The position numbers and the translations under genes were made by a program. A stretch of 64,000 nucleotides of DNA from Mannheimia glucosida (lineage in GTDB: Bacteria; Pseudomonadota; Gammaproteobacteria; Enterobacterales; Pasteurellaceae): assembly GCF_046267875.1 (NCBI RefSeq), contig NZ_CP176502.1:310001-374000 (forward strand). Direction: 5' to 3'. Below the pieces are notes generated by a model that saw only the letters and a program-made list of their open reading frames with translations, ran no database searches and had not been told where the DNA came from. Below, piece after piece: positions 58,201 through 64,000 of the stretch (within the stretch, counting starts at the first letter, position 1; the number at the start of each line of letters is the position of its first letter).

Positions 58201-58560
58201 CGGTTTATTTACAATTGGTTTGTTCACAGCAGGAGCATAAGTGGTACGAACGGTTGTTCTCCCATTATGCGTTGTATAAACTTTTGTAACTGTAATGCCA
58301 TTAACTGTTGTCGAAACAGTTCTGGTTGTTACACCTGCATTGCTACCTGGATAATACCACGACGAATAACCATTACGGCTATTCGATGTATAGTAGCCCG
58401 AATAAATCGGTGCATATTTATAGTAACTATAATAACTATCCGTGGCGGAAGGATAATATCTTGTTCTACTTGCAAGCTGATCTGAAAGTTCAGTTGCGTT
58501 AACCTCTGGCGATAAGGCTAATATTGTTGCTATTGCAACAAAATAATTTCTGTTTTTCAC
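55234..58560 (-). CDS. Subtilisin-like serine protease autotransporter, Ssa1-type
   Basis: An 1108-residue type V secreted protease from a GTG at 58560 (AGAAGGAAACC upstream). The signal peptide ends near EVNA. Mature order: a Tyr-rich segment (about 35-75), a Pro-rich repeat linker with NKP and DxxP units (about 110-195), the S8 protease domain with catalytic Asp238 (GILDSGF), His273 (ATHGIEVAE), Asn380 (WAAGNN) and Ser461 (GSSFAAP), a beta-helical passenger with a passenger-associated repeat (GLVKNGQGELILSGASTFEG), and a C-terminal autotransporter barrel (from about 825) ending IRINF. It resembles Mannheimia serotype-specific antigen Ssa1. The Tyr- and Pro-rich part before the protease domain is unusual. 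At least twelve NX(S/T) sequons occur, possible targets of the NGT in this window. Confidence 0.9.
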   Translation of the reverse strand: MKNRNYFVAIATILALSPEVNATELSDQLASRTRYYPSATDSYYSYYKYAPIYSGYYTSNSRNGYSSWYYPGSNAGVTTRTVSTTVNGITVTKVYTTHNGRTTVRTTYAPAVNKPIVNKPTPIANKPVVDTPTQPVIDANPIMDPPVQPIVDNRPITDTQPNPITDNKPVIESPIYDTRPVIIRPTTPVNLHPEPVAVGVPNVGIRWNDRSRGYNIDDPNNKQNVKLTGEGVKVGILDSGFKNYLMQDDILKKFGNRAVIIETGRTAPASATHGIEVAEMVGGGNSRNGVASKSTLLLADITKTTNAGTGLSATAPIYYDLWNRGARIFNQSYGIPKPLTYFNNNRNSSYYYLHQFDGNVLQFYKDKVKEGGLFVWAAGNNRGDLDPSLQAGLPHYEADLEKGWISVVAVATRTNQGLGNFEWSNLLPYSQAGVAKNWTVTAMGDYIFNLGGRNIIASGSSFAAPAVTGTAALVKQKYPWMDGNLIKQSILSTATDIGAPGVDDVYGWGLLNIEKATNGPARFDKRLALADNVTVNIPNGSYEFSNNINGDAGLVKNGQGELILSGASTFEGDTTLNEGAVTINGKKYVSKVNVSPSGTLVVNNTTLENGVNNEGTVVNQGYSTIKRAYVASAQSTLVSDLGSNLNVKGEVDLNGSTLSLAAVKEGKAQYVTQKGLSMSAITSDSAIKGNFAAIETSGLLTATAEKTNENEVKATVSRKNVADYVNENTSGDAMWKNVATALESSFSALDNQIEGNNGSTNATNDEFAQQAATLQNSIANINTQSVVLDSLSGQIYASAQALTFENSETVNKDLSNRLVMLGTLDNVGETAGVWVTGIYGNGTLKEIGFGEGKTNTYAGQIGFDKPVTDHVILGAALNYSKAKVNFDRYGGSSKADGIGASLYARIGNKHKTPWYLQGRAGYGSVDSDVERHIILADNNASTAKINHRDRVFSAYVESGYDFKQGRFALTPFVGFSHDVVRRGAFSEQNSQFGLTADKATYKQTSGLIGLRTSLEVNLAGMKTTFQGYVNHQKAFNREDLSFKASYTGLQDAKFDVKGIGLAKHKTWVGIGALAEVNKNTSLYVNYDLKLAKNSGHNNVVTAGIRINF

Positions 58561-58804
58561 CTTTTGGTTTCCTTCTAATAAATACAAAGATACTCTTGTT
58601 TATTTCAAATCTACTACGGATCCTTAATAGACTTGTAAAAACAAGAGGCAGAGATTAGAACAAAAATCAAAATTAAAATCAAGAAAAGGAAAATGGTAAT
58701 TATTTGTGAATTTATCTATAAACTTAGATAGACTGAGGGGCTATCCTAATATAAAAAGCCCCTCAAAAGCTGTTGATAATTTGGAAAATGATTTTTAAGG
58801 TTAA
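58561..58804. other. Region between the autotransporter and ulaF
   Basis: An inverted repeat GAGGGGCT (near 58735) and AGCCCCTC with a 14-base loop lies past the ulaF stop; it lacks a good T-run on the minus strand, so it is at best a weak terminator. CTTGTAAAAACAAG near 58632 is a small palindrome in the promoter area of the autotransporter. No clear -35/-10 pair was found. Confidence 0.45.
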
Positions 58805-59524
58805 CTATTGCCCATAATACGCATTTGCGCCATGCTTACGCAGATAGTGCTTATCTAATAATTCCTGTTGCATTGGGCCAATTTGTGGACGAATTTGATG
58901 GCTAATAAAATTCATATAAGCCACCTCTTCTAATACTACAGAATTATGCACCGCATCGTGTCCATCTTTTCCCCAAGTAAATGGACCGTGTGAATGTACC
59001 AACACACCTGGAACTGCTTTAGGCTCAATGCCTCGAGTTCGGAAAGTTTCGACAATCACCTTTCCGGTTTCCAGCTCATAACTGCCGGCAATTTCCTCTG
59101 CGGTCATTTTGCGAGTGCAAGGAATCGCACCGTAGAAATAGTCGCCTTGAGTCGTACCAAGTGCCAATAAATCACATCCGGCTTGCGCCCAACCCACAGC
59201 ATTGCGAGAGTGGGTATGCACCACGCCGCCAATATCTGCAAATTGACGATACAATTCAAGGTGGGTATCGGTATCGGAAGAAGGTTTTTTATCTCCGTAA
59301 ACTCGATTACCTTGTAAATCAACCAATACAATGTCTTCCACCGTCATCGCATCGTATTCTACGCCGGAAGGTTTGATGGCGACCAAACCGGTCTCACGGT
59401 CGATTTCACTTACGTTACCCCAAGTGAAAGTTACCAAGCCATACTTCGGTAATTCTAAATTGGCTTTTAACACACGCTCTCTTAAGGCTTGTAATGCAGG
59501 GGTTAATTCAGTTAATTGCGTCAT
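58805..59524 (-). CDS. ulaF: L-ribulose-5-phosphate 4-epimerase
   Basis: A 239-residue class II aldolase-family epimerase converting L-ribulose 5-phosphate to D-xylulose 5-phosphate, the last step of ascorbate use. Zinc ligands are in VVHTHSRNAVGWAQ and VLVHSHGPFTWG. The ATG at 59524 overlaps the ulaE stop by four bases (ATGA), so an upstream in-frame start is rejected. AraD and SgbE are paralogues; the ula context decides the name. Confidence 0.92.
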   Translation of the reverse strand: MTQLTELTPALQALRERVLKANLELPKYGLVTFTWGNVSEIDRETGLVAIKPSGVEYDAMTVEDIVLVDLQGNRVYGDKKPSSDTDTHLELYRQFADIGGVVHTHSRNAVGWAQAGCDLLALGTTQGDYFYGAIPCTRKMTAEEIAGSYELETGKVIVETFRTRGIEPKAVPGVLVHSHGPFTWGKDGHDAVHNSVVLEEVAYMNFISHQIRPQIGPMQQELLDKHYLRKHGANAYYGQ

Positions 59525-60381
59525 AGGGTAAATCCTCCTTCTTGCATTTTTTGTTCGATCCAACGGCGGGCGTTGATGATTTCAGTAATCGGCTCTTCGG
59601 CTTTTTCCGTCCACATTTCAATTAAGAATGCGCCACGGTAATTCAGTTCGGCAAGGGTTTTAAAACAAGCGGCGAAATCGACGCAACCATCACCAAATGG
59701 CACGTCACGGAACTGCCCTTTGCAGGTTTCAGTCACTTTGTAAGTGTCTTTTAAGTGAATGGCAGAGATTTTGTCGATGCCGAGTTTCAGCTCTTCCGCC
59801 ACATTGTCGTTCCACGCTGAGAGGTTGCCTAAATCCGGATACACGGTAAACCACGGTGATTTGATGATCTCGTCCCATTTTTTCCAGCGGGAAATCGAAC
59901 TCATAAATTGGGTATCCATAATTTCCACCGCAATGGTGACTTGGTTGCTTGCTGCCAGCTCCACCGCCCATTCTAAGCCTTGTTGGAAGCGTTGGATTGT
60001 GCCTTCGTCCTGCTCTTCGTAATAGACGTCATAACCGGCAAGCTGAATGGTGCGAATGCCGAGATCGACCGCCAGTTGAATCGCTTTTTCCATAATTTCA
60101 TAGGCTTTTTGGCGGGTGGCTTCATCACGGGAACCAAACGGGAAACGGCGATGACCGGACAAGCACATTGACGGAATGGTCACGCCGGTGTTGATGATGG
60201 TTTTCACCAGCTTGGTACGTTCTTTTTTGCTCCAATCAAGGCGGGCTAAGCGTTCATCCGTTTCGTCAATCGACATTTCCACAAAGTCAAAACCGCAGAC
60301 TTTGGCGATAGAAAGGCGGTCTTGCCACGAAATGTTTTTCGGCAAGGCTTTTTCGTAAATACCAAGTTTATGTTTTCTCAT
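59521..60381 (-). CDS. ulaE: L-xylulose-5-phosphate 3-epimerase
   Basis: A 286-residue TIM-barrel epimerase. Metal-binding and catalytic residues are in MSIDETDERLARLDW, TIAVEIMDT, VYPDLGNLSAWN and the final FLIEMWTE. It converts L-xylulose 5-phosphate to L-ribulose 5-phosphate. The start at 60381 (MRKHKLGIYEKALPK) has AAGGGAAAACT upstream. Confidence 0.93.
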   Translation of the reverse strand: MRKHKLGIYEKALPKNISWQDRLSIAKVCGFDFVEMSIDETDERLARLDWSKKERTKLVKTIINTGVTIPSMCLSGHRRFPFGSRDEATRQKAYEIMEKAIQLAVDLGIRTIQLAGYDVYYEEQDEGTIQRFQQGLEWAVELAASNQVTIAVEIMDTQFMSSISRWKKWDEIIKSPWFTVYPDLGNLSAWNDNVAEELKLGIDKISAIHLKDTYKVTETCKGQFRDVPFGDGCVDFAACFKTLAELNYRGAFLIEMWTEKAEEPITEIINARRWIEQKMQEGGFTL

Positions 60382-60438
60382 AGTTTTCCCTTGAACATCA
60401 TAAGTAAAATTTTGATTAAATTTGACCGCTTGCACAGG

Positions 60439-61185
60439 CTAAGCCAAGATAATATCCAGGCCTTTGTTTCTTAATGCTTGGATAATAGTCGGATCCGCCT
60501 CTTTGCCGGTAATCAATAAATCAATTTTATCGAACTCTTTAAACAGCATACCGACTTTTTTGCCGAGCTTGGTGCTATCCAATAACACCACATAACGTTC
60601 TGCGTGCTTGGCCATTTGTTGCTCGGCATTGGCAATAATCATATCGGTTTTAAATAATCCTTCGGAGGTTAAGCCTTTGCCACTGGTAAACATGGTGGTA
60701 GCAGCATAAGTCATCTCATTTTGTATGTTGAGCGAGAGCATCACTTTCTTATGTTTATTATATTGCCCGCCCATAATCACTACATCATCGTGGCAACCTG
60801 CAATCAACTGGTTTGCAAGCGGTAGATAATTGGTAATAATTTGCAATTTTCTACCACATAATACTTCACCGAGCATTTCCATTGTGGAACCACACGTCAG
60901 AATAAGACTTTCCCCATCTTTACATAAACGACCGGCAGCTTCCGCTATTCTACGTTTCTCCTGCGCATTGTTAGTTATTTTGTATGCTGTAAAAACTGTA
61001 GGAGCCAGAATTGCTTCTGCTCCGTTTCTAACCTTTTTTAATTTACCTTGACCATCTAATTTACTGATATCACGTCTTGCTGTTGCCGGAGAAATATTTA
61101 ACAGCTGCATAATATCTGCTGTTGAAAGTGCTTTCCGCTCTTCCAACAGGGCTAATAACTCTTTGTGTCTATAACTTTCGTTCAC
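60439..61185 (-). CDS. ulaR: DeoR-family repressor UlaR
   Basis: A 248-residue repressor. The DeoR helix-turn-helix is at the N-terminus (ALSTADIMQLLNISPATARRD, about residues 18-38) and the sugar-phosphate-sensing DeoRC domain follows (LILTCGSTMEMLGEVL, IMGGQYNKH). In E. coli UlaR represses both ula operons and is released by L-ascorbate 6-phosphate. Here the gene lies inside the operon between ulaG and ulaE. Confidence 0.92.
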   Translation of the reverse strand: MNESYRHKELLALLEERKALSTADIMQLLNISPATARRDISKLDGQGKLKKVRNGAEAILAPTVFTAYKITNNAQEKRRIAEAAGRLCKDGESLILTCGSTMEMLGEVLCGRKLQIITNYLPLANQLIAGCHDDVVIMGGQYNKHKKVMLSLNIQNEMTYAATTMFTSGKGLTSEGLFKTDMIIANAEQQMAKHAERYVVLLDSTKLGKKVGMLFKEFDKIDLLITGKEADPTIIQALRNKGLDIILA

Positions 61186-61235
61186 TACTTTATCCCATTA
61201 CTAATCACTACTGCTCCATAATGAACTTGCTAAAA

Positions 61236-61259
61236 CGCCACTCTCCAGTGAGAGTGGCG
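61236..61259 (-). terminator. Hairpin between ulaG and ulaR
   Basis: CGCCACTCTC, loop of four, GAGAGTGGCG, then TTTTAGC on the minus strand. The strong 10-bp stem with a short T-run suggests partial termination or a processing and stability element that sets ulaG above ulaREF. Confidence 0.7.
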
Positions 61260-61268
61260 ACTGCTCAC

Positions 61269-62360
61269 CTATAGCATGGATTTAAATTGAATATTTGGCT
61301 CTTGCTCGAAGCAGTCATCAAAGCCGCGAGGGTGATGATATTCAATTAAGTCTTTATCACGTGGGTAAACATATTTGCCGCCCACTTCCCAAATAAATGG
61401 GTGGAATTGGTATTGTAAGCGATCTTTACGCATACGCCATAAATCAATAATTTCTTGCGTACTTGCCATAAAGTTTGTCCAAATATCATGGTGAACTGGA
61501 ATAATCACTTTACAGCGTAAGCATTCCGCCATACGTAATAAATCAACTGAAGTCATTTTATCCGCAATACCAACCGGGTTTTCGCCATAGTTATTCAGTG
61601 CTACGTCAATATCAAATTGCTTACCGTGTTTAGCGAATTGGATTGAGTAGTGAGAATCCGCACCGTGATAAATCGTACCGCCCGGGGTTTTGAACACATA
61701 GTTCACCGCTTTGCGTCCCATTTCTTCATCTGATGGGCATAAGCCTGCAAGTTCTCCGCCACGTTCTTCTGCACCTTCTACCGGTAAGGTCACTAAACAA
61801 GTACGGTCAAATGAATCTAGGGCGTGAATTTCTACATCTTTTAATTTCACTACATCGCCCGGTTTTACCACAATGATACGCTCTTCCGGCACGCCCCATT
61901 TTTTCCATAATTCTGCACAGTGCCACGGGCCGACAAATTTAACGTGGTCTAATTTCGGGTTATTGCAAATAGCCGCTGCCACGTTTACATCAATATGGTC
62001 TGAGTGATAGTGAGAAGCGAGAATGAAGTCCACTTCGTTAATCGCAAACGGATCTAACACCATCGGTTGAGCCCGCAAATTAGGCTGGAGCTTACGCACC
62101 CCTGCCATATTTGCCATTTGATGACCACGCACCATATCTTTTACTTTCTTGGTGGATTTACCACGACCGCACCATAAATCCATACAGATATTCGCACCAG
62201 CTGGGGTTTTAATCCACACACCGACACAGCCTAGCCACCACATTGCAAAATTGCCTTCCGGTACAACTTCTTCTTCAATTTCTTCATTCAACCAAGTACC
62301 CCATTCAGGGAAAGTTGAAAGGATCCAGCTTTCACGAGTGATTTCTTGAATTTTGCTCAT
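61269..62360 (-). CDS. ulaG: L-ascorbate-6-phosphate lactonase
   Basis: A 363-residue metallo-beta-lactamase-fold lactonase that opens L-ascorbate 6-phosphate to 3-keto-L-gulonate 6-phosphate. The metal motif HYHSDHID (near residues 115-122) and the UlaG-specific MWWLGCVGVWIKTPAGANIC are present. It is the first gene of the leftward ula operon, divergent from ulaA across a 382-base control region. Confidence 0.96.
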   Translation of the reverse strand: MSKIQEITRESWILSTFPEWGTWLNEEIEEEVVPEGNFAMWWLGCVGVWIKTPAGANICMDLWCGRGKSTKKVKDMVRGHQMANMAGVRKLQPNLRAQPMVLDPFAINEVDFILASHYHSDHIDVNVAAAICNNPKLDHVKFVGPWHCAELWKKWGVPEERIIVVKPGDVVKLKDVEIHALDSFDRTCLVTLPVEGAEERGGELAGLCPSDEEMGRKAVNYVFKTPGGTIYHGADSHYSIQFAKHGKQFDIDVALNNYGENPVGIADKMTSVDLLRMAECLRCKVIIPVHHDIWTNFMASTQEIIDLWRMRKDRLQYQFHPFIWEVGGKYVYPRDKDLIEYHHPRGFDDCFEQEPNIQFKSML

Positions 62361-62397
62361 AATAGTCTCCTGATTTACGCTAAAATAAGAACAATAT

Positions 62398-62427
62398 AAT
62401 CAAAACCAATCATAAACAATCACAAAA
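62398..62427. promoter_or_regulatory. Three 10-bp AATC repeats, candidate UlaR operator near ulaG
   Basis: AATCAAAACC, AATCATAAAC and AATCACAAAA follow each other without gaps, one per helical turn, 38 bases before the ulaG start. Direct repeats at 10-bp spacing suit an oligomeric DeoR-type repressor. Confidence 0.6.
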
Positions 62428-62555
62428 ATTTGTACATCTTTTTTATTCAAAAATGTGATCTATGTCTAATTTTTTATGCTTCACTGGTAAAAATTTATTT
62501 TAATAAATTGATTAAAATACCATTTATTTAGCATATATGAGCTAATTTAAAGAAT

Positions 62556-62575
62556 AATCTTTAATAATCACGAAT
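62556..62575. promoter_or_regulatory. Two 10-bp AATC repeats, middle group
   Basis: AATCTTTAAT and AATCACGAAT, adjacent. They are the same unit and period as the groups on either side, placed between the two CRP positions. Confidence 0.5.
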
Positions 62576-62618
62576 AAATATATTTTTCTGCCCCCATGAC
62601 GAGATTATAAAAATAAAA

Positions 62619-62667
62619 TGTGATCTCGCTCACAAATAATTAAAAATAATCTTTTTTAATCTTTTTC
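62619..62667 (+). promoter_or_regulatory. CRP site, ulaA promoter and AATC repeats
   Basis: TGTGATCTCGCTCACA (62619-62634) is a full CRP consensus. TTTAAT at 62655-62660 can be the -10 element, giving a start near 62667 and a CRP centre at about -41. AATCTTTTTT and AATCTTTTTC (62648-62667) overlap the -10, where repressor binding would block polymerase. Confidence 0.75.
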
Positions 62668-62742
62668 TAGCGTTTATCATTAATTCCGACAACTTCTCTG
62701 AAGTTTTTTAGTTCTATTAATCTCTCAACAAAGAGGCCCCCT

Positions 62743-64000
62743 ATGGACTTTTTAACCGAAATTCTCCTTTTCTTAAAGGATCAAGTGCTGAATAAAGCAC
62801 CCTTCTTACTAGGTATCGTAGCTTGCTTAGGTTACATTCTTCTTAAAAAAGACACTTCTACGATTATTAAAGGAACAATTAAAACAATTGTCGGTTTTAT
62901 GATTGTACAAGCCGGTTCAGGTTTCTTAGTAACCAACTTTAAGCCGGTTATTGATGGCTTAGCTAAATATCACCAACTTACCGGTGCAGTAATTGACCCT
63001 TACACCAGTATGCAATCGACCATTCAAACAATGGGCGAGAACTACGCTTGGGTCGGTTATGCCGTAATCGGAGCGTTGTTCCTCAATATTCTATTAGTGG
63101 TATTCCGCCGTTTAACCGGTATCCGCACCATTATGCTCACCGGTCACATTATGTTCCAACAAGCAGGCTTGGTAGCGGTGTTCTATATGATCATCGGAGC
63201 GTCAATGTGGGAGACCATTATCTACACCTCAGTATTGATGGCTCTTTATTGGGGTATTTCGTCTAACATTATGTATAAACCAACCCAAGCGGTAACAGGC
63301 GGTGCAGGCTTCTCAATTGGTCACCAACAACAAATTGCTTCTTGGATTGCAGTCAAACTCGCACCAAAACTTGGCGATAAAGACGATACTGTAGATAAAA
63401 TGAAATTGCCTAACTGGCTCAATATTTTCCACGACAGTATTTCTGCAACCGCATTAGTAATGACCATCTTCTTTGGAATCATCTTACTTTCATTCGGTTT
63501 AGATAACCTCAAAGAACTTGCCGGCAAAACCAACTGGTTTATGTACATTTTAGAAATGGGCTTGAAATTTGCGGTGGCAATTCAAATCATCGTAACCGGC
63601 GTACGTATGTTTGTAGCTGAGCTTTCAGAAGCCTTCAAAGGTATTGCTGAACGCTTAATTCCAAACTCAGTATTAGCGATTGACTGTGCCGCTATCTACG
63701 CTTTCTCGCCAAATGCGATGGTATTCGGCTTTATGTGGGGGGCTATCGGTCAATTTGTGGCAGTAGGCGGCTTGCTTGCAGTAGGCTCACCAGTGCTTAT
63801 TATTCCGGGCTTTATCCCGATGTTCTTCTCTAACGCAACCATTGGTGTTTTTGCAAACCAATTTGGTGGTTGGAAAGCAGTAATGAAAATCTGTTTTGTG
63901 ATGGGTATTATTGAAGTGCTTGGCTCAGCTTGGGTTATTCAAATGCTTGCTTCACAAGGCACAACCTTTAACGGTTGGATGGGTATGGCTGACTGGGCAT
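62743..64000 (+). CDS. ulaA: L-ascorbate PTS permease UlaA, 3' end missing
   Basis: Open from ATG at 62743 (AAAGAGG upstream) to the right edge, 419 codons. It is a membrane permease with about ten segments. Family features are LLKKDTSTIIKGTIKTIVGF, TGHIMFQQAGLVAVFYM, GFSIGHQQQIASW and VLAIDCAAIYAFSPNAMVFGF. It imports L-ascorbate and, with UlaB and UlaC, phosphorylates it. The family is about 460-600 residues depending on fused domains, so the end and any fused IIB lie outside. It is a paralogue of the permease at 26663. Confidence 0.95.
   Translation, partial: MDFLTEILLFLKDQVLNKAPFLLGIVACLGYILLKKDTSTIIKGTIKTIVGFMIVQAGSGFLVTNFKPVIDGLAKYHQLTGAVIDPYTSMQSTIQTMGENYAWVGYAVIGALFLNILLVVFRRLTGIRTIMLTGHIMFQQAGLVAVFYMIIGASMWETIIYTSVLMALYWGISSNIMYKPTQAVTGGAGFSIGHQQQIASWIAVKLAPKLGDKDDTVDKMKLPNWLNIFHDSISATALVMTIFFGIILLSFGLDNLKELAGKTNWFMYILEMGLKFAVAIQIIVTGVRMFVAELSEAFKGIAERLIPNSVLAIDCAAIYAFSPNAMVFGFMWGAIGQFVAVGGLLAVGSPVLIIPGFIPMFFSNATIGVFANQFGGWKAVMKICFVMGIIEVLGSAWVIQMLASQGTTFNGWMGMADWA

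Larger units (their letters stand above)
62361..62742. promoter_or_regulatory. Divergent ulaG-ulaA control region
   Basis: A 382-base gene-free, very AT-rich region. It holds three groups of AATC repeats at 10-bp spacing (62398-62427, 62556-62575 and 62648-62667), a perfect CRP palindrome (62619-62634), and a half CRP site TGTGATC at 62454-62460 that could serve ulaG. The long AT-rich centre would allow bending or looping between the two promoters. Confidence 0.7.

Noticed and set aside
57892..58485. A 197-codon plus-strand frame rich in Cys, Asn and Arg
   Set aside because: It is the shadow of the Tyr- and Pro-rich part of the autotransporter read on the other strand.
58735..58770. Strong terminator after ulaF
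   Set aside because: The inverted repeat has a 14-base loop and no T-run on the strand of ulaF, so I list it only as a possible weak stop.
62454..62469. Full CRP site for ulaG
   Set aside because: Only the TGTGA half is present; the other half (TCTAA) does not match, so it is noted only as a half site.

Overview
This window looks like the chromosome of a Pasteurellaceae bacterium of the Actinobacillus pleuropneumoniae/Mannheimia branch. The Apl-type DNA uptake signal (core ACAAGCGGT, often followed by an AT-rich TTTTGCAAA tail) occurs about thirty times. Gene content (rimO-ngt, tusBCD, ula cluster, a Ssa1-like subtilisin autotransporter) and the roughly 40% GC estimated by eye agree. The species is an inference. 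I see no prophage, insertion sequence, CRISPR array or rRNA gene.

Layout. 1-8157: rpoC (3' end off the left edge) and rpoB, transcribed leftwards from their own promoter. 8507-12344: a predicted outer-membrane protein, the sulfur-relay genes tusB-tusC-tusD with the regulator yheO, then fkpA and slyX. 12402-16632: mtnN, rimO and ngt, a cytoplasmic N-glycosyltransferase with an unusual basic tail. 16711-20312: nupC and the glycyl-radical pair yjjW/yjjI under a CRP site. 20538-25014: an esterase, then rplL, rplJ, rplA, rplK, nusG and secE. The ribosomal-protein genes are therefore 13 kb away from rpoBC instead of adjacent as in E. coli. 25128-28018: a LacI-type regulator facing a two-gene ascorbate-family PTS, with two matching operators. 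28113-34938: dprA, def, hldD, and the conserved fabA-lonB-matP-ompA block. 35360-40984: ydiJ, a small structured locus that may encode a 37-residue membrane peptide, menI and yidC. 41193-50104: a hexuronate/aldonate regulon (TRAP transporter, zinc dehydrogenase, uxuA, uxuB, GntR regulator, kdgK, eda). 50186-55147: tpx, plsC, ftsP, accA, tRNA-Thr and pdxY. 55234-58560: a large autotransporter protease. 58805-64000: the L-ascorbate cluster (ulaF, ulaE, ulaR, ulaG, and divergent ulaA cut by the right edge).

How the parts work together. The TRAP-uxu-kdgK-eda block gives uptake and conversion of sugar acids through 2-keto-3-deoxygluconate to pyruvate and glyceraldehyde 3-phosphate. The ula block takes up L-ascorbate as its phosphate, opens the lactone, and epimerises the products toward xylulose 5-phosphate. 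Both have a CRP-like site placed for activation plus candidate specific operators. The items most worth testing are the small structured locus at 38491-38764, the matched palindromes over the rplJ and rplK promoters with a terminator-like hairpin just inside the rplK leader, the 10-bp AATC repeats in the ula control region, the tailed N-glycosyltransferase (with the autotransporter as a possible substrate), and the inverted repeat between rpoB and rpoC.
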